A stretch of DNA of 64,000 nucleotides from Pseudomonas fluorescens Q2-87 (GCF_000281895.1 NZ_CM001558.1:616001-680000), one strand, 5' to 3'. Shown: positions 17,118 through 28,440, numbered from the stretch's first letter. Program-made: numbers and translations. The notes: generated by a model from the sequence alone, not told the origin.

Positions 17118-18344
17118 TCAGTTAGCGGCTGCCTTGTACGCCTTGAGTGCCCTCAGGCGTTCCCGCTTGATCGCCTCTCCCAGCTCCGGCCCCTTGAAGC
17201 CTTTCTCCAACAGCGGCTGCACCGCCACCCCGCGAGCCGCCGCCGCTGCGCCCCGCAGGTAGTCAGCCTGTGGATAACTTCGTTCTTCAAGTCCTTTGCG
17301 CCCTCGGGCATCCATCTCGCATGCGGCGATGAATTCCTCAAAACGCTGTGGGCGGCGGTAAACGTCAAAACTTTGCAACAGCTCAAGCAAGGTGGATGCT
17401 TTCAACTCAAGCGCACGATGGCCATGGGTATGGTATTGGCCAACCAGCAGGGCCAATTCCTGGCAATCACGTGGCGCCTTGAAGCGCTCGTTGACGGCTT
17501 TGATCGGTTTCAGCCCCTTGTGTTCATGAGCGATGTGTCGCGGCCATTCGTGCTCGGGCGTCAAGCCTTTCCCCAGGTCATGGAGCAGGCAGGCCCAGCG
17601 GACCGTCAGTGGTTGTTTATGCCGCGCTGCCTGCTCCAGCACGCTCAGGGTGTGGGCGCCGGTATCGATTTCCGGATGATGAGCTTCGGGTTGCGGCACT
17701 CCAAACAGTGCGTCGACCTCCGGCATCAACATCTTCAGGGCCGTGCAGTCGCGCAACACCTGGATAAACACTTGTGGCTGGTTTTCCATGAGGGCGCGGG
17801 AGATTTCTTTCCAACTGCGCTCGGCCGTCAACGCCTCCAGCTCACCGGAATCGCTGAGCTGGCGCATCAGTTCGAGGGTTTCGTCCGCTACCTTGAAACC
17901 TAGCGGTGCATAACGCGCGGCAAAGCGGGCAACACGCAGGACTCGTAGCGGATCTTCGGCAAATGCCGGGGATACGTGGCGCAGTACGCGAGCTTCGAGA
18001 TCACGCTGGCCATGGTACGGATCGGTTAGATTGCCATGCTCATCTTCCGCCATGGCGTTGATCGTCAGGTCCCTGCGGATCAGGTCTTCTTCAAGAGTCA
18101 CTTCAGGGCTGGCATGGAACACGAAGCCGCCATAACCCCGGCCACTTTTGCGTTCGGTGCGGGCGAGGGCGTATTCCTCACCGGTCTTCGGGTCGAGAAA
18201 TACTGGAAAATCGGCTCCCACAGGACGAAAACCCTTGGCGAGCATTTCCTCGGCGGTTGCCCCGACGACGACCCGGTCTATGTCAGTGACAGGAATGCCC
18301 AGCAAGCGGTCGCGAACGGCACCGCCAACTTTGTAGATCTGCAT
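17118..18344 (-). CDS. cca: CCA-adding enzyme with HD domain
   Basis: It adds or repairs the 3' CCA of tRNAs. The 408-residue class II nucleotidyltransferase begins [12 protein letters not shown] (5-16) and DID (21-23), the metal-binding pair, then [12 protein letters not shown] and [15 protein letters not shown] in the head and neck domains. The C-terminal half has an HD-type phosphohydrolase motif (LLHDLGKG with H...D) at about 255-265, as in E. coli-type enzymes that also act as phosphatase/phosphodiesterase. It is convergent with folK across the REP pair. Confidence 0.96.
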   Translation of the reverse strand: MQIYKVGGAVRDRLLGIPVTDIDRVVVGATAEEMLAKGFRPVGADFPVFLDPKTGEEYALARTERKSGRGYGGFVFHASPEVTLEEDLIRRDLTINAMAEDEHGNLTDPYHGQRDLEARVLRHVSPAFAEDPLRVLRVARFAARYAPLGFKVADETLELMRQLSDSGELEALTAERSWKEISRALMENQPQVFIQVLRDCTALKMLMPEVDALFGVPQPEAHHPEIDTGAHTLSVLEQAARHKQPLTVRWACLLHDLGKGLTPEHEWPRHIAHEHKGLKPIKAVNERFKAPRDCQELALLVGQYHTHGHRALELKASTLLELLQSFDVYRRPQRFEEFIAACEMDARGRKGLEERSYPQADYLRGAAAAARGVAVQPLLEKGFKGPELGEAIKRERLRALKAYKAAAN

Positions 18345-18408
18345 AAAAAACCTCCGTTGGTCCGACAGGATAACCTTTGCGTCGAGACCTGCGGAGGCGA
18401 AAACGGAA

Positions 18409-19974
18409 TCAGAGATGAATGACGGCCAGGTCTAGACGCCCATAATCGCCTTCGGTTTGTTCGTTTCTCGGGGGCACGTGATGGGTTTTCATCACTTGGT
18501 CGCCTTGCAGGGTTTCCAGGTGAATGTCGAAGCCCCAGAGTCGATGCAAGTGCTTGAGCACTTCATCAGTGGAGTCGCCCAGTGGTTTGCGGTTGTGTGC
18601 CTGGTGCCGCAGCGTCAGCGAGCGGTCTCCCCGACGATCGATGCTGTAGATCTGCACATTGGGTTCGCGATTGCCCAGGTTGTACTGCGCAGCCAGGGTT
18701 TCGCGGATGATGCGGTAACCGCTTTCATCATGGATCGCAGGCACCAGCAGGTCATCTTTCTGATCGTCATCCAAAATGCTGAATAGCTTCAGGTCGCGAA
18801 TCACCTTGGGCGAGAGGTACTGCAGGATGAAACTCTCATCCTTGAAACTGCTCATGGCGAATTTGATCGAAGACAACCAGTCCGAACCGGCGATCTCGGG
18901 AAACCAGCGACGATCCTCTTCGGTAGGGTTCTCGCACATGCGCCGGATATCGCGATACATGGCGAAGCCCAGTGCGTAGGGGTTGATGCCGCTGTAGTAC
19001 GGGCTGTCGAAGCCAGGCTGGAAGACGACGCTGGTGTGGGACGTCAAGAACTCCATCATGAAGCCGTCCGTGACCAGACCTTCGTCGTACAGGTCGTTCA
19101 TCAATGTGTAGTGCCAGAAGGTGGCCCACCCCTCGTTCATGACCTGCGTCTGGCGCTGTGGATAAAAGTATTGGGCGATCTTGCGCACGATGCGCACGAT
19201 TTCCCGCTGCCATGGCTCCAGCAGCGGCGCGTGTTTCTCGATGAAATACAGGATGTTTTCCTGCGGCTCGGCAGGAAAGCGAGCGCTGTCCTTCTCGTTG
19301 TACTTGTCCGCGCCTTTGGGAATGGTGCGCCATAGATCGTTGATCTGTTTTTGCAGGTGCTCTTCGCGGTCTTTCTGGCGCCGGCGCTCTTCTTCGGCGG
19401 AAATCGGATACGGCCGTTTATAGCGGTCAACGCCATAGTTCATCAGGGCGTGGCAGGAGTCCAGCAGGTCTTCCACCGCATCGATGCCGTGGCGCTCCTC
19501 GCATTGCATGATGTATTGCTTGGCGAACACCAGGTAATCGATGATCGAGCTGGCATCGGTCCAAGTGCGGAACAGGTAGTTGCCCTTGAAGAAGCTGTTG
19601 TGCCCGTAGCAGGCATGGGCCACCACCAGGGCTTGCATGCAGATGGTGTTCTCTTCCATCAGGTAGGCAATGCAGGGATCGGAGTTGATCACGATTTCAT
19701 AGGCCAGCCCCATCTGGCCGCGGCTGTAGGATTTCTCGGTGCTGAGGAAATGCTTGCCGTAGGACCAGTGGTGATAGCCCAGTGGCATGCCGACGGACGC
19801 GTAGGCATCCATCATTTGCTCGGCGGTGATCACTTCGATCTGGTTCGGATAGGTATCGAGCGCATAACGGTCCGCGATACGGCTGATTTCGCGGTCGTAG
19901 GCCTGGATCAGCTCGAACGTCCATTCGGAGCCGGTGGAAATGGGTTGGCGCTTCTGCTCTTTTTTGGCGGTCAT
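18409..19974 (-). CDS. spoVR: SpoVR/YcgB family protein
   Basis: This 521-residue SpoVR-family protein has unknown biochemistry. In enterobacteria the gene (ycgB) is induced in stationary phase and nitrogen stress together with yeaG-yeaH. Conserved stretches such as [27 protein letters not shown], the His-rich [14 protein letters not shown] (about 120-133) and [10 protein letters not shown] (about 275-285) suggest a metal site. Its ATG overlaps the stop of the upstream DUF444 gene (ATGA), so it is the third gene of a prkA-yeaH-spoVR operon. Confidence 0.93.
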   Translation of the reverse strand: MTAKKEQKRQPISTGSEWTFELIQAYDREISRIADRYALDTYPNQIEVITAEQMMDAYASVGMPLGYHHWSYGKHFLSTEKSYSRGQMGLAYEIVINSDPCIAYLMEENTICMQALVVAHACYGHNSFFKGNYLFRTWTDASSIIDYLVFAKQYIMQCEERHGIDAVEDLLDSCHALMNYGVDRYKRPYPISAEEERRRQKDREEHLQKQINDLWRTIPKGADKYNEKDSARFPAEPQENILYFIEKHAPLLEPWQREIVRIVRKIAQYFYPQRQTQVMNEGWATFWHYTLMNDLYDEGLVTDGFMMEFLTSHTSVVFQPGFDSPYYSGINPYALGFAMYRDIRRMCENPTEEDRRWFPEIAGSDWLSSIKFAMSSFKDESFILQYLSPKVIRDLKLFSILDDDQKDDLLVPAIHDESGYRIIRETLAAQYNLGNREPNVQIYSIDRRGDRSLTLRHQAHNRKPLGDSTDEVLKHLHRLWGFDIHLETLQGDQVMKTHHVPPRNEQTEGDYGRLDLAVIHL

Positions 19975-21242
19975 GTCACTAACCTGCGCTGGAAGAGTTC
20001 ACGGAAGACCGGGTAGATATCCCCGGCCGAGACCAGTTGCTGTTGGGCAAATGTGTCGGAAAACGCTTCGGCTATCCGTTCGTATTCGTACCACAAAGCC
20101 TGATGTTCTCGTGGAGTGATTTCCACATAGGTGTAGTACTGGACGAACGGCATGATCTGGTTGATCAGAATGTCCCGGCAGATCGGCGAATCATCGTTCC
20201 AGTTGTCACCGTCGGAGGCCTGGGCCGCATAGATATTCCATTCATTGGCCGGGTAGCGCTCCGCCATGATCTCCTGCATCAGCTTCAGGGCGCTGGAAAC
20301 AATCGTGCCGCCGGTTTCCCTGGAATAGAAAAACTCTTCCTCGTCCACTTCTCTGGCGCTGGTGTGGTGGCGGATGAACACTACATCGATCTTGTCGTAG
20401 TTCCGCTTCAGGAACAGGTACAGCAGGATGAAGAAGCGCTTGGCGATATCCTTGGTGGCCTGGGTCATGGAGCCGGAGACGTCCATCAGGCAGAACATCA
20501 CCGCCTTTGAGCTGGGGTTGGGCTGTTTGATCAATAAGTTGTATTTGAGGTCGAACGTATCTAGGAACGGCACTCGGTGGATGCGTGCGCTGAGTTTTTC
20601 GATTTCCGCTTCCAGATCCTGTATATCGCCGAAGTTGTCCGGTTCTTCGCGCTTGAGACGGGCCAGTTCTTCCTTGGCTTCGCGCAATTTCGCCCGGCTG
20701 CTGCCCGATAGGGCGATACGCCGGGCATGCGCCGAGCGAAGGGTGCGAATGATGTTGATGCGTGACGGATTGCCTTCGTTGCTGATACCGGCGCGCACGG
20801 TCTTGAAGGTGTCGGTGCCCGTCAGGTTGCGCTTGACCAGGTTCGGCAGCTCAAGGTCTTCGAACATGAACTCCAGGAATTCCTCCTGGGTGATCTGGAA
20901 GACGAACTCATCCATGCCTTCGCCGGAGTTGCCGGCCTTGCCGGGCCCCTTGCCGCCGCCTCCGCCCTGCGGGCGAGGGATGTGCTCGCCGCTGGTGAAT
21001 TCCTTGTTCCCGGGATGCACCACGGTCTGTTTGCCGCCGCGGCCATGGTGAAGCACCGGCTCGTCGATGTCGCGGCCGGGGATACTGATCTGCTCGCCGT
21101 GCTCCATGTCGGTAATGGAACGGCGACTGACCGCCTCTTCGACGGCCTTCTTGATGTGGTCACGGTAACGCCGCAGGAAACGCTGGCGGTTCACCGTGCT
21201 CTTGTTCTTGCCATTAAGGCGTCGGTCGATCACATAACTCAT
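19971..21242 (-). CDS. yeaH: DUF444 / YeaH family protein
   Basis: This 423-residue protein of the YeaH family is partner of the PrkA/YeaG kinase. It has a basic N-terminus, a Gly-rich low-complexity loop ([17 protein letters not shown], about 95-112), a helical middle, and a C-terminal von Willebrand A-like domain with a MIDAS-type DVSGSM (about 255-262). The start at 21242 gives [16 protein letters not shown] and has a GGAGG ribosome site; an in-frame codon 45 bases upstream lies in the repeat region and is rejected. Exact function is unknown; the A-domain suggests metal-dependent protein binding. Confidence 0.93.
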   Translation of the reverse strand: MSYVIDRRLNGKNKSTVNRQRFLRRYRDHIKKAVEEAVSRRSITDMEHGEQISIPGRDIDEPVLHHGRGGKQTVVHPGNKEFTSGEHIPRPQGGGGGKGPGKAGNSGEGMDEFVFQITQEEFLEFMFEDLELPNLVKRNLTGTDTFKTVRAGISNEGNPSRINIIRTLRSAHARRIALSGSSRAKLREAKEELARLKREEPDNFGDIQDLEAEIEKLSARIHRVPFLDTFDLKYNLLIKQPNPSSKAVMFCLMDVSGSMTQATKDIAKRFFILLYLFLKRNYDKIDVVFIRHHTSAREVDEEEFFYSRETGGTIVSSALKLMQEIMAERYPANEWNIYAAQASDGDNWNDDSPICRDILINQIMPFVQYYTYVEITPREHQALWYEYERIAEAFSDTFAQQQLVSAGDIYPVFRELFQRRLVT

Positions 21243-21272
21243 AGGTGGCCCTCCGGGCAGCTTCAAGTTTTG

Positions 21273-21352
21273 AGCTACAAGCTGCAAGTAGACGCGCTGA
21301 CCCGGATATCGGGCTTACGCGCTTTTTTTCTTGCAGCTTGTCGCTTGTAGCT
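21273..21352. repeat. AGCTACAAGCTGCAAG inverted repeat in the prkA-yeaH gap
   Basis: AGCTACAAGCTGCAAG at 21273-21288 faces CTTGCAGCTTGTCGCTTGTAGCT at 21330 onward; between them lies GCGC...GCGC around CCCGGATATCGGG. Related pieces occur near 38341-38353 and at 60149-60203. It is a second dispersed repeat family, distinct from the REP doublets, here inside an operon where it could process or attenuate the mRNA. Confidence 0.7.
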
Positions 21353-21362
21353 TGCTACTGCC

Positions 21363-23285
21363 TCACTGCGATTTCCGGACCCGCAGATACCACTCGGAGA
21401 GCAGCCGTACCTGTTTGTCGGTGTAGCCACGTTCGACCATGCGTGTAACGAAGTCGTTGTGTTTTTGCTGGTCCTCCTTGCTGGCCTTGGCGTTGAAGCT
21501 GATAACGGGCAGCAGGTCTTCGGTGTTGGAGAACATTTTCTTCTCGATGACCACCCGCAGCTTTTCATAGCTGAGCCACGTTGGGTTCTTGCCGTTGTTG
21601 TTGGCCCGGGCGCGCAAGACGAAGTTGACGATTTCGTTGCGGAAATCCTTCGGATTGCTGATACCGGCGGGCTTCTCGATTTTCTCCAGTTCTTCGTTCA
21701 GCGCCACGCGGTTGAGGATTTCCCCTGTTTCCGGGTCGCGGTATTCCTGATCCTGAATCCAGAAGTCTGCGTACAGCACGTAGCGGTCGAAGATGTTCTG
21801 GCCGTATTCGCTGTAGGACTCCAGGTACGCCGTCTGGATTTCCTTGCCGATGAATTCGATATAGCGCGGCGCCAGGTATTCCTTGAGGAAGCGCAGGTAA
21901 CGTTCGCGGGTTTCCGCCTGGAATTGCTCCTGCTCGATCTGCTGCTCGAGTACATACAGCAGGTGAACCGGGTTAGCCGCGATCTCGTGGGGGTCGAAGT
22001 TGAAGACCTTGGACAGGATCTTGAACGCGAAGCGCGTGGACAGCCCGTTCATCCCTTCGTCGACGCCGGCGTTGTCGCGGTACTCCTGGATCGACTTGGC
22101 CTTCGGATCGGTGTCCTTGAGGTTTTCACCGTCGTACACGCGCATCTTCGAATAGATGTTCGAGTTCTCCGGCTCCTTGAGGCGCGACAGCACAGTGAAC
22201 TGGGCAAGCATCTTCAAGGTGTCCGGGGCGCAATGGGCCTTGGACAGCGAGCTGTTGAACAGCAGCTTGTCGTAGATCTTCACTTCATCCGATACGCGCA
22301 GGCAGTACGGCACCTTGACGATGTAGATACGGTCGATGAAGGCTTCGTTGTTCTTGTTGTTGCGGAAGGTGTGCCATTCCGACTCGTTGGAGTGGGCCAG
22401 CAGGATACCGGTGAACGGAATCGCCCCCAGGCCCTCGGTACTGTTGTAGTTGCCTTCCTGGGTGGCGGTCAGCAGAGGGTGCAGTACCTTGATCGGCGCC
22501 TTGAACATCTCGACGAATTCCATCAGGCCCTGGTTGGCCCGGCACAGCGCACCCGAGTAGCTGTAGGCGTCGGCGTCGTTCTGTGGGAATTCTTCCAGTT
22601 TGCGGATATCGACCTTGCCCACCAGTGCCGAGATATCCTGGTTGTTCTCATCGCCCGGTTCGGTCTTGGCCACTGCGATCTGGTTGAGGATCGAGGGGTA
22701 GAGCTTGACCACCCGGAACTGACTGATGTCACCGCCGAACTCGGCCAGGCGCTTGGTGGCCCATGGTGACATGATGGTGTTGAGGTAGCGTCGGGGAATG
22801 CCGAAGTCTTCCTCGAGGATCGCGCCGTCCTCGGTGGCATTGAACAGCCCCAGGGGCGATTCGAACACCGGCGAGCCCTTGATGGCGTAGAACGGCACTT
22901 TTTCGATCAGTTGCTTGAGTTTCTCGGCCAGGGACGACTTACCGCCCCCCACGGGGCCGAGCAGATAGAGGATTTGTTTCTTTTCCTCCAGGCCTTGGGC
23001 GGCATGGCGGAAATAGGACACGATCTGTTCGATGCATTCTTCCATCCCGTGGAAGTCGGCAAAGGCCGGATAGCGGCGGATCACCTTGTTGGAGAAGATC
23101 CGCGAGAGCCTCGAATTGGTCGAGGTATCCAGCAGTTCCGGTTCTCCGATTGCCAGCAACAGCCGCTCCGCAGCCGACACATAGGCGCTGCGGTCCTGCT
23201 TGCAGAGTTCGAGGTATTCCTGCAGCGAGTATTCCTCCTGCCGCGTGGACTCGAAACGTTGCTGGAAGTGGCTAAAAATACTCAT
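21363..23285 (-). CDS. prkA: PrkA/YeaG serine protein kinase
   Basis: This 640-residue member of the PrkA family combines an AAA+ type ATPase N-terminal part with a C-terminal kinase-like domain. The P-loop is LGPVGGGKSSLAEKLKQ (about 106-122), and the Walker B and sensor regions follow at about 230-310 (TGILLAHSNESEW). In E. coli YeaG acts with YeaH in sustained nitrogen starvation and stress. It is the first gene of the prkA-yeaH-spoVR unit. A sigma-S-like -10 (CTATCCTTA on the minus strand) lies about 190 bases upstream. Confidence 0.95.
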   Translation of the reverse strand: MSIFSHFQQRFESTRQEEYSLQEYLELCKQDRSAYVSAAERLLLAIGEPELLDTSTNSRLSRIFSNKVIRRYPAFADFHGMEECIEQIVSYFRHAAQGLEEKKQILYLLGPVGGGKSSLAEKLKQLIEKVPFYAIKGSPVFESPLGLFNATEDGAILEEDFGIPRRYLNTIMSPWATKRLAEFGGDISQFRVVKLYPSILNQIAVAKTEPGDENNQDISALVGKVDIRKLEEFPQNDADAYSYSGALCRANQGLMEFVEMFKAPIKVLHPLLTATQEGNYNSTEGLGAIPFTGILLAHSNESEWHTFRNNKNNEAFIDRIYIVKVPYCLRVSDEVKIYDKLLFNSSLSKAHCAPDTLKMLAQFTVLSRLKEPENSNIYSKMRVYDGENLKDTDPKAKSIQEYRDNAGVDEGMNGLSTRFAFKILSKVFNFDPHEIAANPVHLLYVLEQQIEQEQFQAETRERYLRFLKEYLAPRYIEFIGKEIQTAYLESYSEYGQNIFDRYVLYADFWIQDQEYRDPETGEILNRVALNEELEKIEKPAGISNPKDFRNEIVNFVLRARANNNGKNPTWLSYEKLRVVIEKKMFSNTEDLLPVISFNAKASKEDQQKHNDFVTRMVERGYTDKQVRLLSEWYLRVRKSQ

Positions 23286-23469
23286 GACGTCACCTCGCTC
23301 GATACGTGGAGCCGGTGTCGGATCAATCAGTCGTTGCTGGACAGCCGCTGGGACCCCAGTGGCCGTTTACCCCCCAGAATGCTTCCAAGAATGCAGGCTC
23401 CTGAAAGCTGACTCCCGATGACCCGCGCGCCGGTGTACCGGCTCTCCCCTGTTTTGGATGGCCTGAGGC

Positions 23470-23478
23470 TAAGGATAG
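23470..23478 (-). promoter_or_regulatory. Sigma-S-like -10 element for prkA
   Basis: On the minus strand the bases read CTATCCTTA, one change from the extended -10 CTATACTTA favoured by RpoS. prkA-type operons are RpoS-dependent in E. coli. The distance to the start codon (about 185 bases) implies a long leader. Confidence 0.4.
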
Positions 23479-23546
23479 TTCGGAATCGGCGAGGTAAAGG
23501 ATGAATACGTAATTAGTTATGGCTGACCGTTCGTCTGCCATCGCTC

Positions 23547-23569
23547 AAGCCCACGGTTCACGTGGGCTT
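23547..23569 (-). terminator. Hairpin after glpE
   Basis: A nine-pair stem AAGCCCACG/CGTGGGCTT with a five-base loop lies 17 bases after the glpE stop, at the end of the lptD-surA-...-glpE run. No strong T-run follows, so confidence is moderate. Confidence 0.5.
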
Positions 23570-23585
23570 GGCACGGCATAAAAAT

Positions 23586-23915
23586 TTATTCCTGCGTGCC
23601 TTGGGCGATTTCCGAAGGATAAGTCACGCGCCACAGCTCGAAACCGCCATCCAGGCTGTACACATCGGTGAAACCCTGGCTGACCAGGTAAGCGGCTGCG
23701 CTCTGGCTGGAGTTGCCGTGATAGCAGACCACGACAACCGGCGCATCGAGATCGGCGGCACGGATAAAGTCGGCGATGGAGTGGTTATCCAGATGCGTGG
23801 AGCCACTGATGTGCAAGGCGGCAAAAGTGGCCGGGTCACGGACATCGACGACGACCGCGCCTTGTTCGCGCAAGGCTTGGGCCTGTTCCGGGGGGATACG
23901 TTTGAAGGCTGACAT
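23586..23915 (-). CDS. glpE: GlpE thiosulfate sulfurtransferase (single rhodanese domain)
   Basis: GlpE transfers sulfane sulfur from thiosulfate to cyanide or thioredoxin in the cytoplasm. The 109-residue protein is one rhodanese domain: [19 protein letters not shown] (about 21-39) and the active-site loop CYHGNSS with nucleophile Cys64. The ATG at 23915 is chosen for its AAGGAG site and normal length; the frame is open further upstream but overlaps the end of apaH. It is the last gene of the run after apaH. Confidence 0.94.
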   Translation of the reverse strand: MSAFKRIPPEQAQALREQGAVVVDVRDPATFAALHISGSTHLDNHSIADFIRAADLDAPVVVVCYHGNSSQSAAAYLVSQGFTDVYSLDGGFELWRVTYPSEIAQGTQE

Positions 23916-23947
23916 AGGGGACTCCTTATAGCTTGGCTCGGTGCCGG

Positions 23948-24823
23948 TCAACAGGCGGTACCGGCCGGCATCGATGCAGTGTTCGGGTGAGGGGCCCTGG
24001 CGTGGCCCTGTTCGTCGCAATCACAACGCAATTGCTCGCCAGTGTCGATGTTCATCAGCGTCATCGCGCCGCCCCATACGCAGCCGGTATCGAGGGCGTA
24101 GACCCCGGGCTCGTCGCATTGGCCTTCCAGGGCCGCCCAGTGACCGAAAATGATCTTCAGGCTGCGGGTCTTGCGCTCCTTGTGCTTGAACCAGGGGGCG
24201 TAGCCGGGCGGGGCGGTCTCGATGCCTTCCTTGCCCTTGAGGTCAAGCTTGCCCTCGACGGTGCAGAAGCGCATGCGAGTGAAGTAGTTGGTGATGACCC
24301 GAAGCCGGGCGATGCCGGTGAGGTCGTTGTCCCATTTGACCGGTTCGTTACCGTACATGCCATCCAGGTAGGGGGCGAACAGGTTGTCGTCACGCAGCGC
24401 CTGCTCGACTTCGCCGGCGCACTTGAGTGCCTTGCGCAGCGACCACTGGGGCGCAATCCCGGCATGGACCAGCGCCAGGTTGCGCTGTTCGTCGTAATGC
24501 ATGAGTTTTTGCTGGCGTAGCCACTCCAGCAGTTCGACGCAATCGGGGGCGGCGAGTATTTCGCCCAGGGTGTCGGATTTTTTCAGGCGCTCGATGTTCT
24601 GCCACGCGGCCAGCAGATGCAGGTCGTGGTTGCCGAGCACGCACACGAGCGACTGGCGGATGCTATAGAGAAAACGCAAAGTCTCAAGTGACTGCGGGCC
24701 ACGGTTGACCAGGTCTCCCACCAGCCACAGCGTGTCGTTCTGAGGGTCGAAGGCGACCCGTTCCAGCAAGCACTTGAGTGGGTCGAGGCAACCTTGCAGG
24801 TCGCCGACCGCATACGTGGCCAT
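23948..24823 (-). CDS. apaH: Symmetrical bis(5'-nucleosyl)-tetraphosphatase
   Basis: ApaH hydrolyses Ap4A to two ADP. The 291-residue PPP-type phosphatase has GDLQGC (7-12), [10 protein letters not shown] (about 37-46), GNHDLHLL (about 65-72) and the C-terminal [12 protein letters not shown] typical of ApaH. Its ATG overlaps the apaG stop by one base (TGATG), coupling the two. The extra C-terminal tail (about 270-291, [15 protein letters not shown]) is poorly conserved in the family. Confidence 0.96.
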   Translation of the reverse strand: MATYAVGDLQGCLDPLKCLLERVAFDPQNDTLWLVGDLVNRGPQSLETLRFLYSIRQSLVCVLGNHDLHLLAAWQNIERLKKSDTLGEILAAPDCVELLEWLRQQKLMHYDEQRNLALVHAGIAPQWSLRKALKCAGEVEQALRDDNLFAPYLDGMYGNEPVKWDNDLTGIARLRVITNYFTRMRFCTVEGKLDLKGKEGIETAPPGYAPWFKHKERKTRSLKIIFGHWAALEGQCDEPGVYALDTGCVWGGAMTLMNIDTGEQLRCDCDEQGHARAPHPNTASMPAGTAC

Positions 24824-25203
24824 CAGTGCAGGGCCCCCGGCACGGCCAGGCGGAAGGGTTTGATGATGGCGTCGAAGCGTTTGCCATCTTCAGCCAGCAT
24901 CTGGTAAGTGCCCTGCATTGTGCCGACCCGTGTCGTCATCACGGTGCCGCTACTGTAGTTGTGGCTTTTGCCGGCGTCGATGAGGGGCTGCTGGCCGACC
25001 ACGCCCTCGCCCCGCACTTGCTCGACATGCCCGTCGCCGTCGGTGATGACCCAGTGCCGCGACATCAACCTGGCCGGCAGCGAGCCGTTGTTGCGCACGG
25101 TAATGGTGTAGGCGAAGGCGAAACGGTTGAGTTCGGGTTGCGACTGTTCTGCCAAGAAGCGGGTGGTGACGCTGACGTCGACCTGGTAGCGAGGATCGGA
25201 CAT
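24823..25203 (-). CDS. apaG: ApaG (DUF525/Co2+-Mg2+ efflux-associated) protein
   Basis: A 126-residue all-beta ApaG domain ([35 protein letters not shown] is the family start; [15 protein letters not shown] loop and [18 protein letters not shown] follow). The biochemical role is unclear; mutants in enterobacteria show altered cobalt/magnesium handling. It sits between rsmA and apaH, as in most gammaproteobacteria. Confidence 0.95.
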   Translation of the reverse strand: MSDPRYQVDVSVTTRFLAEQSQPELNRFAFAYTITVRNNGSLPARLMSRHWVITDGDGHVEQVRGEGVVGQQPLIDAGKSHNYSSGTVMTTRVGTMQGTYQMLAEDGKRFDAIIKPFRLAVPGALH

Positions 25204-25316
25204 GCAAAAGGGCCTTAAAAGCGAAGCGGGACGCGGGCGTGACTGATGGGATCAGTCTAGGCCAAGTATCGGGTAGTAGACCAGAGCGGCGTCCTGCCCG
25301 ATAGCGTTCATCACTG

Positions 25317-26135
25317 TCAGCTGGCGTCGGCGTGCGCAGAGGCCTGTTCACTGAGCTTATCGGCCAGGCGCACGAAAGCCGCGAGGTCCAACTGTTCAGG
25401 GCGCAGGCTGCCATCGACGCCGGCGGCTTCGATCTCGGCGTTGCTGAGCAAAAGTTTCAAGGTGTTTCGCAGGGTTTTGCGGCGCTGGTTGAACGCCTCG
25501 CGAACCACCCGTTCGAGCAGGCGATGATCCTTGGCCGGGTGCGGCAGGACCGCATGGGGGACCAGGCGAACGATGGCCGAATCGACTTTGGGCGGCGGGT
25601 TGAAGGCGCCGGGGCCGACATTGAACAGGTGTTCGACCCGGCAATGGTACTGGACCATGATCGACAGGCGTCCCCAGTCACCTCCGCCAGGGCCGGCAGC
25701 GAGCCGCTCGACGACTTCCTTCTGCAGCATGAAGTGCATGTCACGGATCAGGCCGGCATTGCTCAACAGGTGGAAGATCAGCGGCGTGGAGATGTTATAT
25801 GGCAGGTTGCCCACTACCCGCAGGCTGTTCGGCGCAGCGTTCAGGCTATTGAAGTCGAACTTCAGCGCATCGCCTTGATGCAGGTTGAAATTGCTCCTTG
25901 AGGCAAATTGCTGGTTGAGGATCGGGACCAGGTCCTTGTCCAGTTCCACCACGTCCAGTTGCGCGCCACTGTCGAGCAGGCCTTCGGTCAAGGCACCCTG
26001 GCCCGGGCCGATTTCCAGCAGGCGATCGTCAGGCTTGGCATGGATGGAACGCAGGATGTGATCGATCACGCCCGGGTCATGCAGGAAGTTCTGGCCGAAG
26101 CGCTTGCGCGCGCGGTGTTGGTATTGCTCAGTCAT
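25317..26135 (-). CDS. rsmA: 16S rRNA dimethyladenosine transferase RsmA (KsgA)
   Basis: RsmA dimethylates two adjacent adenosines near the 3' end of 16S rRNA during 30S assembly. The 272-residue protein has the SAM site [15 protein letters not shown] (about 41-55), catalytic NLPYNIST (about 113-120) and a C-terminal helical domain. The [15 protein letters not shown] loop is also family-typical. Its ATG overlaps the pdxA stop (ATGA). This is the rRNA methylase, not the translational regulator also called RsmA in pseudomonads. Confidence 0.97.
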   Translation of the reverse strand: MTEQYQHRARKRFGQNFLHDPGVIDHILRSIHAKPDDRLLEIGPGQGALTEGLLDSGAQLDVVELDKDLVPILNQQFASRSNFNLHQGDALKFDFNSLNAAPNSLRVVGNLPYNISTPLIFHLLSNAGLIRDMHFMLQKEVVERLAAGPGGGDWGRLSIMVQYHCRVEHLFNVGPGAFNPPPKVDSAIVRLVPHAVLPHPAKDHRLLERVVREAFNQRRKTLRNTLKLLLSNAEIEAAGVDGSLRPEQLDLAAFVRLADKLSEQASAHADAS

Positions 26136-27121
26136 AAATGGGTCTCGGCCATCTGGTAGGCGGTTTCCAGCGCGACTTGCAGGCTGCCGGTGTCGATCTT
26201 GCCGCTGCCGGCCAGGTCCAGGGCCGTGCCATGGTCCACGGAGGTGCGGATGATCGGCAGGCCCAGGGTCACATTGACCGCCGCGCCGAAGCCTTTGTAC
26301 TTCAGTACAGGCAGGCCCTGGTCGTGATACATCGCCAGCACTGCGTCGCAGTGCTCCAGATATTTGGGGGTAAATAGAGTGTCGGCAGGCAGCGGGCCAC
26401 GCAGGTCCATGCCCTCGCTGCGCAAACGCTCCAGGGTGGGTTCTATGATGTCGATTTCTTCCCGGCCCAGGTGACCGCCTTCACCGGCGTGGGGGTTGAG
26501 CCCGCACACGAGGATACGCGGTCGAGCGATGCCGAATTTTTCCTGGAGGTCGGCGTGGAGAATGCGCGTGACACGCTCCAAACGTTCCGGGGTGATGGCA
26601 TCGGCGATGTCCCGCAAGGGCAGGTGAGTCGTCACCAGCGCCACGCGCAGGCCGCGGGTGGCGAGCATCATTACCACTTGCGCGGTGTGGGTCAGGTCCG
26701 CGAGGAATTCGGTGTGCCCGGAGAAGGCAATCCCGGATTCGTTGATCACCCCCTTGTGCACCGGTGCGGTGATCATGCCTGCGAAAGCGCCATCGAGGCA
26801 GCCTTGGCCGGCACGGGTCAGGGTCTGAAGGACGAACGCGGCGTTGGCCTTGTCCAGGTGCCCCGTGACAACCGGGGCACCCAGAGGCGTGTCCCATACA
26901 TACAGGCTATTGGCGGGTGCCGGGGCATCCGGCCAAGCCTGCGGCGTCACTGGCAGCAGGTCGACGACCAGCCCCAGCTGCGCGGCCCGCTCGATGAGCA
27001 GGTCGCGGCTGGTGATGGCAATCAGGGGGTACGGCTGGGGTTGCGAGGCGAGCAGCAGGCACAGGTCGGGACCGATGCCGGCAGGCTCGCCGGGTGTCAG
27101 CGCGAAACGCTTGGGGCTCAC
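26132..27121 (-). CDS. pdxA: 4-hydroxythreonine-4-phosphate dehydrogenase
   Basis: PdxA oxidises 4-phosphohydroxy-L-threonine in the DXP-dependent pyridoxal phosphate pathway. This 329-residue protein shows [15 protein letters not shown] (5-19), metal/substrate histidines in [11 protein letters not shown] (about 133-143) and [12 protein letters not shown], and the final [21 protein letters not shown] (about 278-298) with a conserved His. It overlaps surA upstream (ATGA) and rsmA downstream (ATGA). Confidence 0.97.
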   Translation of the reverse strand: MSPKRFALTPGEPAGIGPDLCLLLASQPQPYPLIAITSRDLLIERAAQLGLVVDLLPVTPQAWPDAPAPANSLYVWDTPLGAPVVTGHLDKANAAFVLQTLTRAGQGCLDGAFAGMITAPVHKGVINESGIAFSGHTEFLADLTHTAQVVMMLATRGLRVALVTTHLPLRDIADAITPERLERVTRILHADLQEKFGIARPRILVCGLNPHAGEGGHLGREEIDIIEPTLERLRSEGMDLRGPLPADTLFTPKYLEHCDAVLAMYHDQGLPVLKYKGFGAAVNVTLGLPIIRTSVDHGTALDLAGSGKIDTGSLQVALETAYQMAETHL

Positions 27122-28440
27122 TGCGCTGCCTGGTCTGCACCAGGAAGTTTGATTTCAACGTAGGCTTCGTCGCGGATCTGACGCAGCCAGGTTTGCAGCT
27201 CTTCGTCATATTTGCGGTTGCGCAACACGGTCATTGCCTGCTGCTCACGGGCCTGGGTGGTGCTGTCAGTGGCGCGGCGGCCAAGGACTTCCAGCACGTG
27301 CCAGCCATACGGGCTCTTGAACGGCTTGGACAGCTGGCCTTGAGGCGTTTCAGCCATGACCTGGCGGAACTCGGGCACCAGTGCATTCGGATCCACCCAG
27401 TTCAGGTCGCCGCCGTTGAGGGCAGAACCTGGATCTTCCGAGAAATTCTTCGCCAGCTCGGCAAAGTCTTCGCCCGCTTCGATACGGTCGTAGAGTTTTT
27501 CCGCCAGACGCTTGGTCTCGGCTTCGCTGCGGATTTCACTTGGCTTGATCAGGATGTGGCGAACATGCACTTCGTCACGTACCTGGGTTGCGCCACCGCG
27601 TTTCTCCAGCACCTTGAGGATGATGAAACCGCCGGGTGTACGCGCCGGCTGGGTGATGTCACCTACCGCCATGGCGCTCAGTTCGCGATCGAACGGTGGC
27701 GGCAGCTGGGCGGGCTTGCGCCAGCCCATGTCGCCGCCTTCCAGGGCGTTTTCGCTGGCGGAACGGGCGACGGCCAACTGGCCGAAATCCGCGCCTTGCT
27801 TGAGTTGTTGGTAGACGTCCATGGCCTGGCGATAAGCGCTCTGAATCGCTTCGGAGTTGGCGCTTTCCGGGGTAGGAATCAGGATGTTTGCCAGGTGTAG
27901 CTCTTCGGACAGCTGCATCTTGCCCAGGTCTGAAGCGAGGAAGTTCTTCACTTCCTGTTCCGACACCTGGATGCGTTCGGCGACACGGCGCTGGCGCACA
28001 CGGCTGATGACCATCTCGCGGCGGATCTGATCGCGGGCGTCCTCATAGGAGAGGCCGTCGCGAGCCAGGGCGGCGCGGAATTGGTCGATGCTCATGTTGT
28101 TGCGCTGGGCGATGGTGCCAACGGCCTGGTTCAGCTCTTCGTCGGTGATGCGAATGCCGGAGCGTTCGCCGATCTGCAATTGCAGGTTCTCGACGATCAG
28201 GCGCTCGAGCACTTGCTGGTCCAGGACGCCTGCAGGAGGCAATCCACCGCCGCGCTTGGCGATGGTTTGCTGAACTTCATGGACACGCTGGTCCAGTTGG
28301 CTCTGCATGACCACATCGTTGTCGACGATGGCCACGACCTTGTCGATGGACTGAACTGCGGCGTTGGCCGCAGTCCCCAGGAACAGCGCGCCCAGCATCA
28401 GCGGGCGCAGACAATCAGAAAGCTTGGTCTTCACGTTCAC
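27118..28440 (-). CDS. surA: Periplasmic chaperone / peptidyl-prolyl isomerase SurA
   Basis: SurA escorts outer-membrane proteins to the BAM complex. The product (438-440 residues) has a signal peptide ending near ANAAVQ, the N-terminal chaperone module ([19 protein letters not shown]), two parvulin domains at about 180-285 (ELHLANILI ... GGDMGW) and 290-390 (VHVRHILI ... LNGGDLNW), and a short C-terminal helix. Starts are GTG at 28440 or GTG at 28434; AAGG five bases before 28440 favours the longer form. It overlaps the end of lptD by about 26 bases. Confidence 0.96.
   Translation of the reverse strand: MNVKTKLSDCLRPLMLGALFLGTAANAAVQSIDKVVAIVDNDVVMQSQLDQRVHEVQQTIAKRGGGLPPAGVLDQQVLERLIVENLQLQIGERSGIRITDEELNQAVGTIAQRNNMSIDQFRAALARDGLSYEDARDQIRREMVISRVRQRRVAERIQVSEQEVKNFLASDLGKMQLSEELHLANILIPTPESANSEAIQSAYRQAMDVYQQLKQGADFGQLAVARSASENALEGGDMGWRKPAQLPPPFDRELSAMAVGDITQPARTPGGFIILKVLEKRGGATQVRDEVHVRHILIKPSEIRSEAETKRLAEKLYDRIEAGEDFAELAKNFSEDPGSALNGGDLNWVDPNALVPEFRQVMAETPQGQLSKPFKSPYGWHVLEVLGRRATDSTTQAREQQAMTVLRNRKYDEELQTWLRQIRDEAYVEIKLPGADQAAQ

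Larger units (their letters stand above)
23286..23585. other. Intergenic region between prkA and glpE
   Basis: Three hundred bases without a credible gene. It holds the candidate stress promoter of prkA near 23470, an inverted repeat GCCGGT-GT-ACCGGC at 23429-23442 between promoter and gene, and the hairpin AAGCCCACG/CGTGGGCTT at 23547-23569 just past glpE on the minus strand. Confidence 0.6.
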
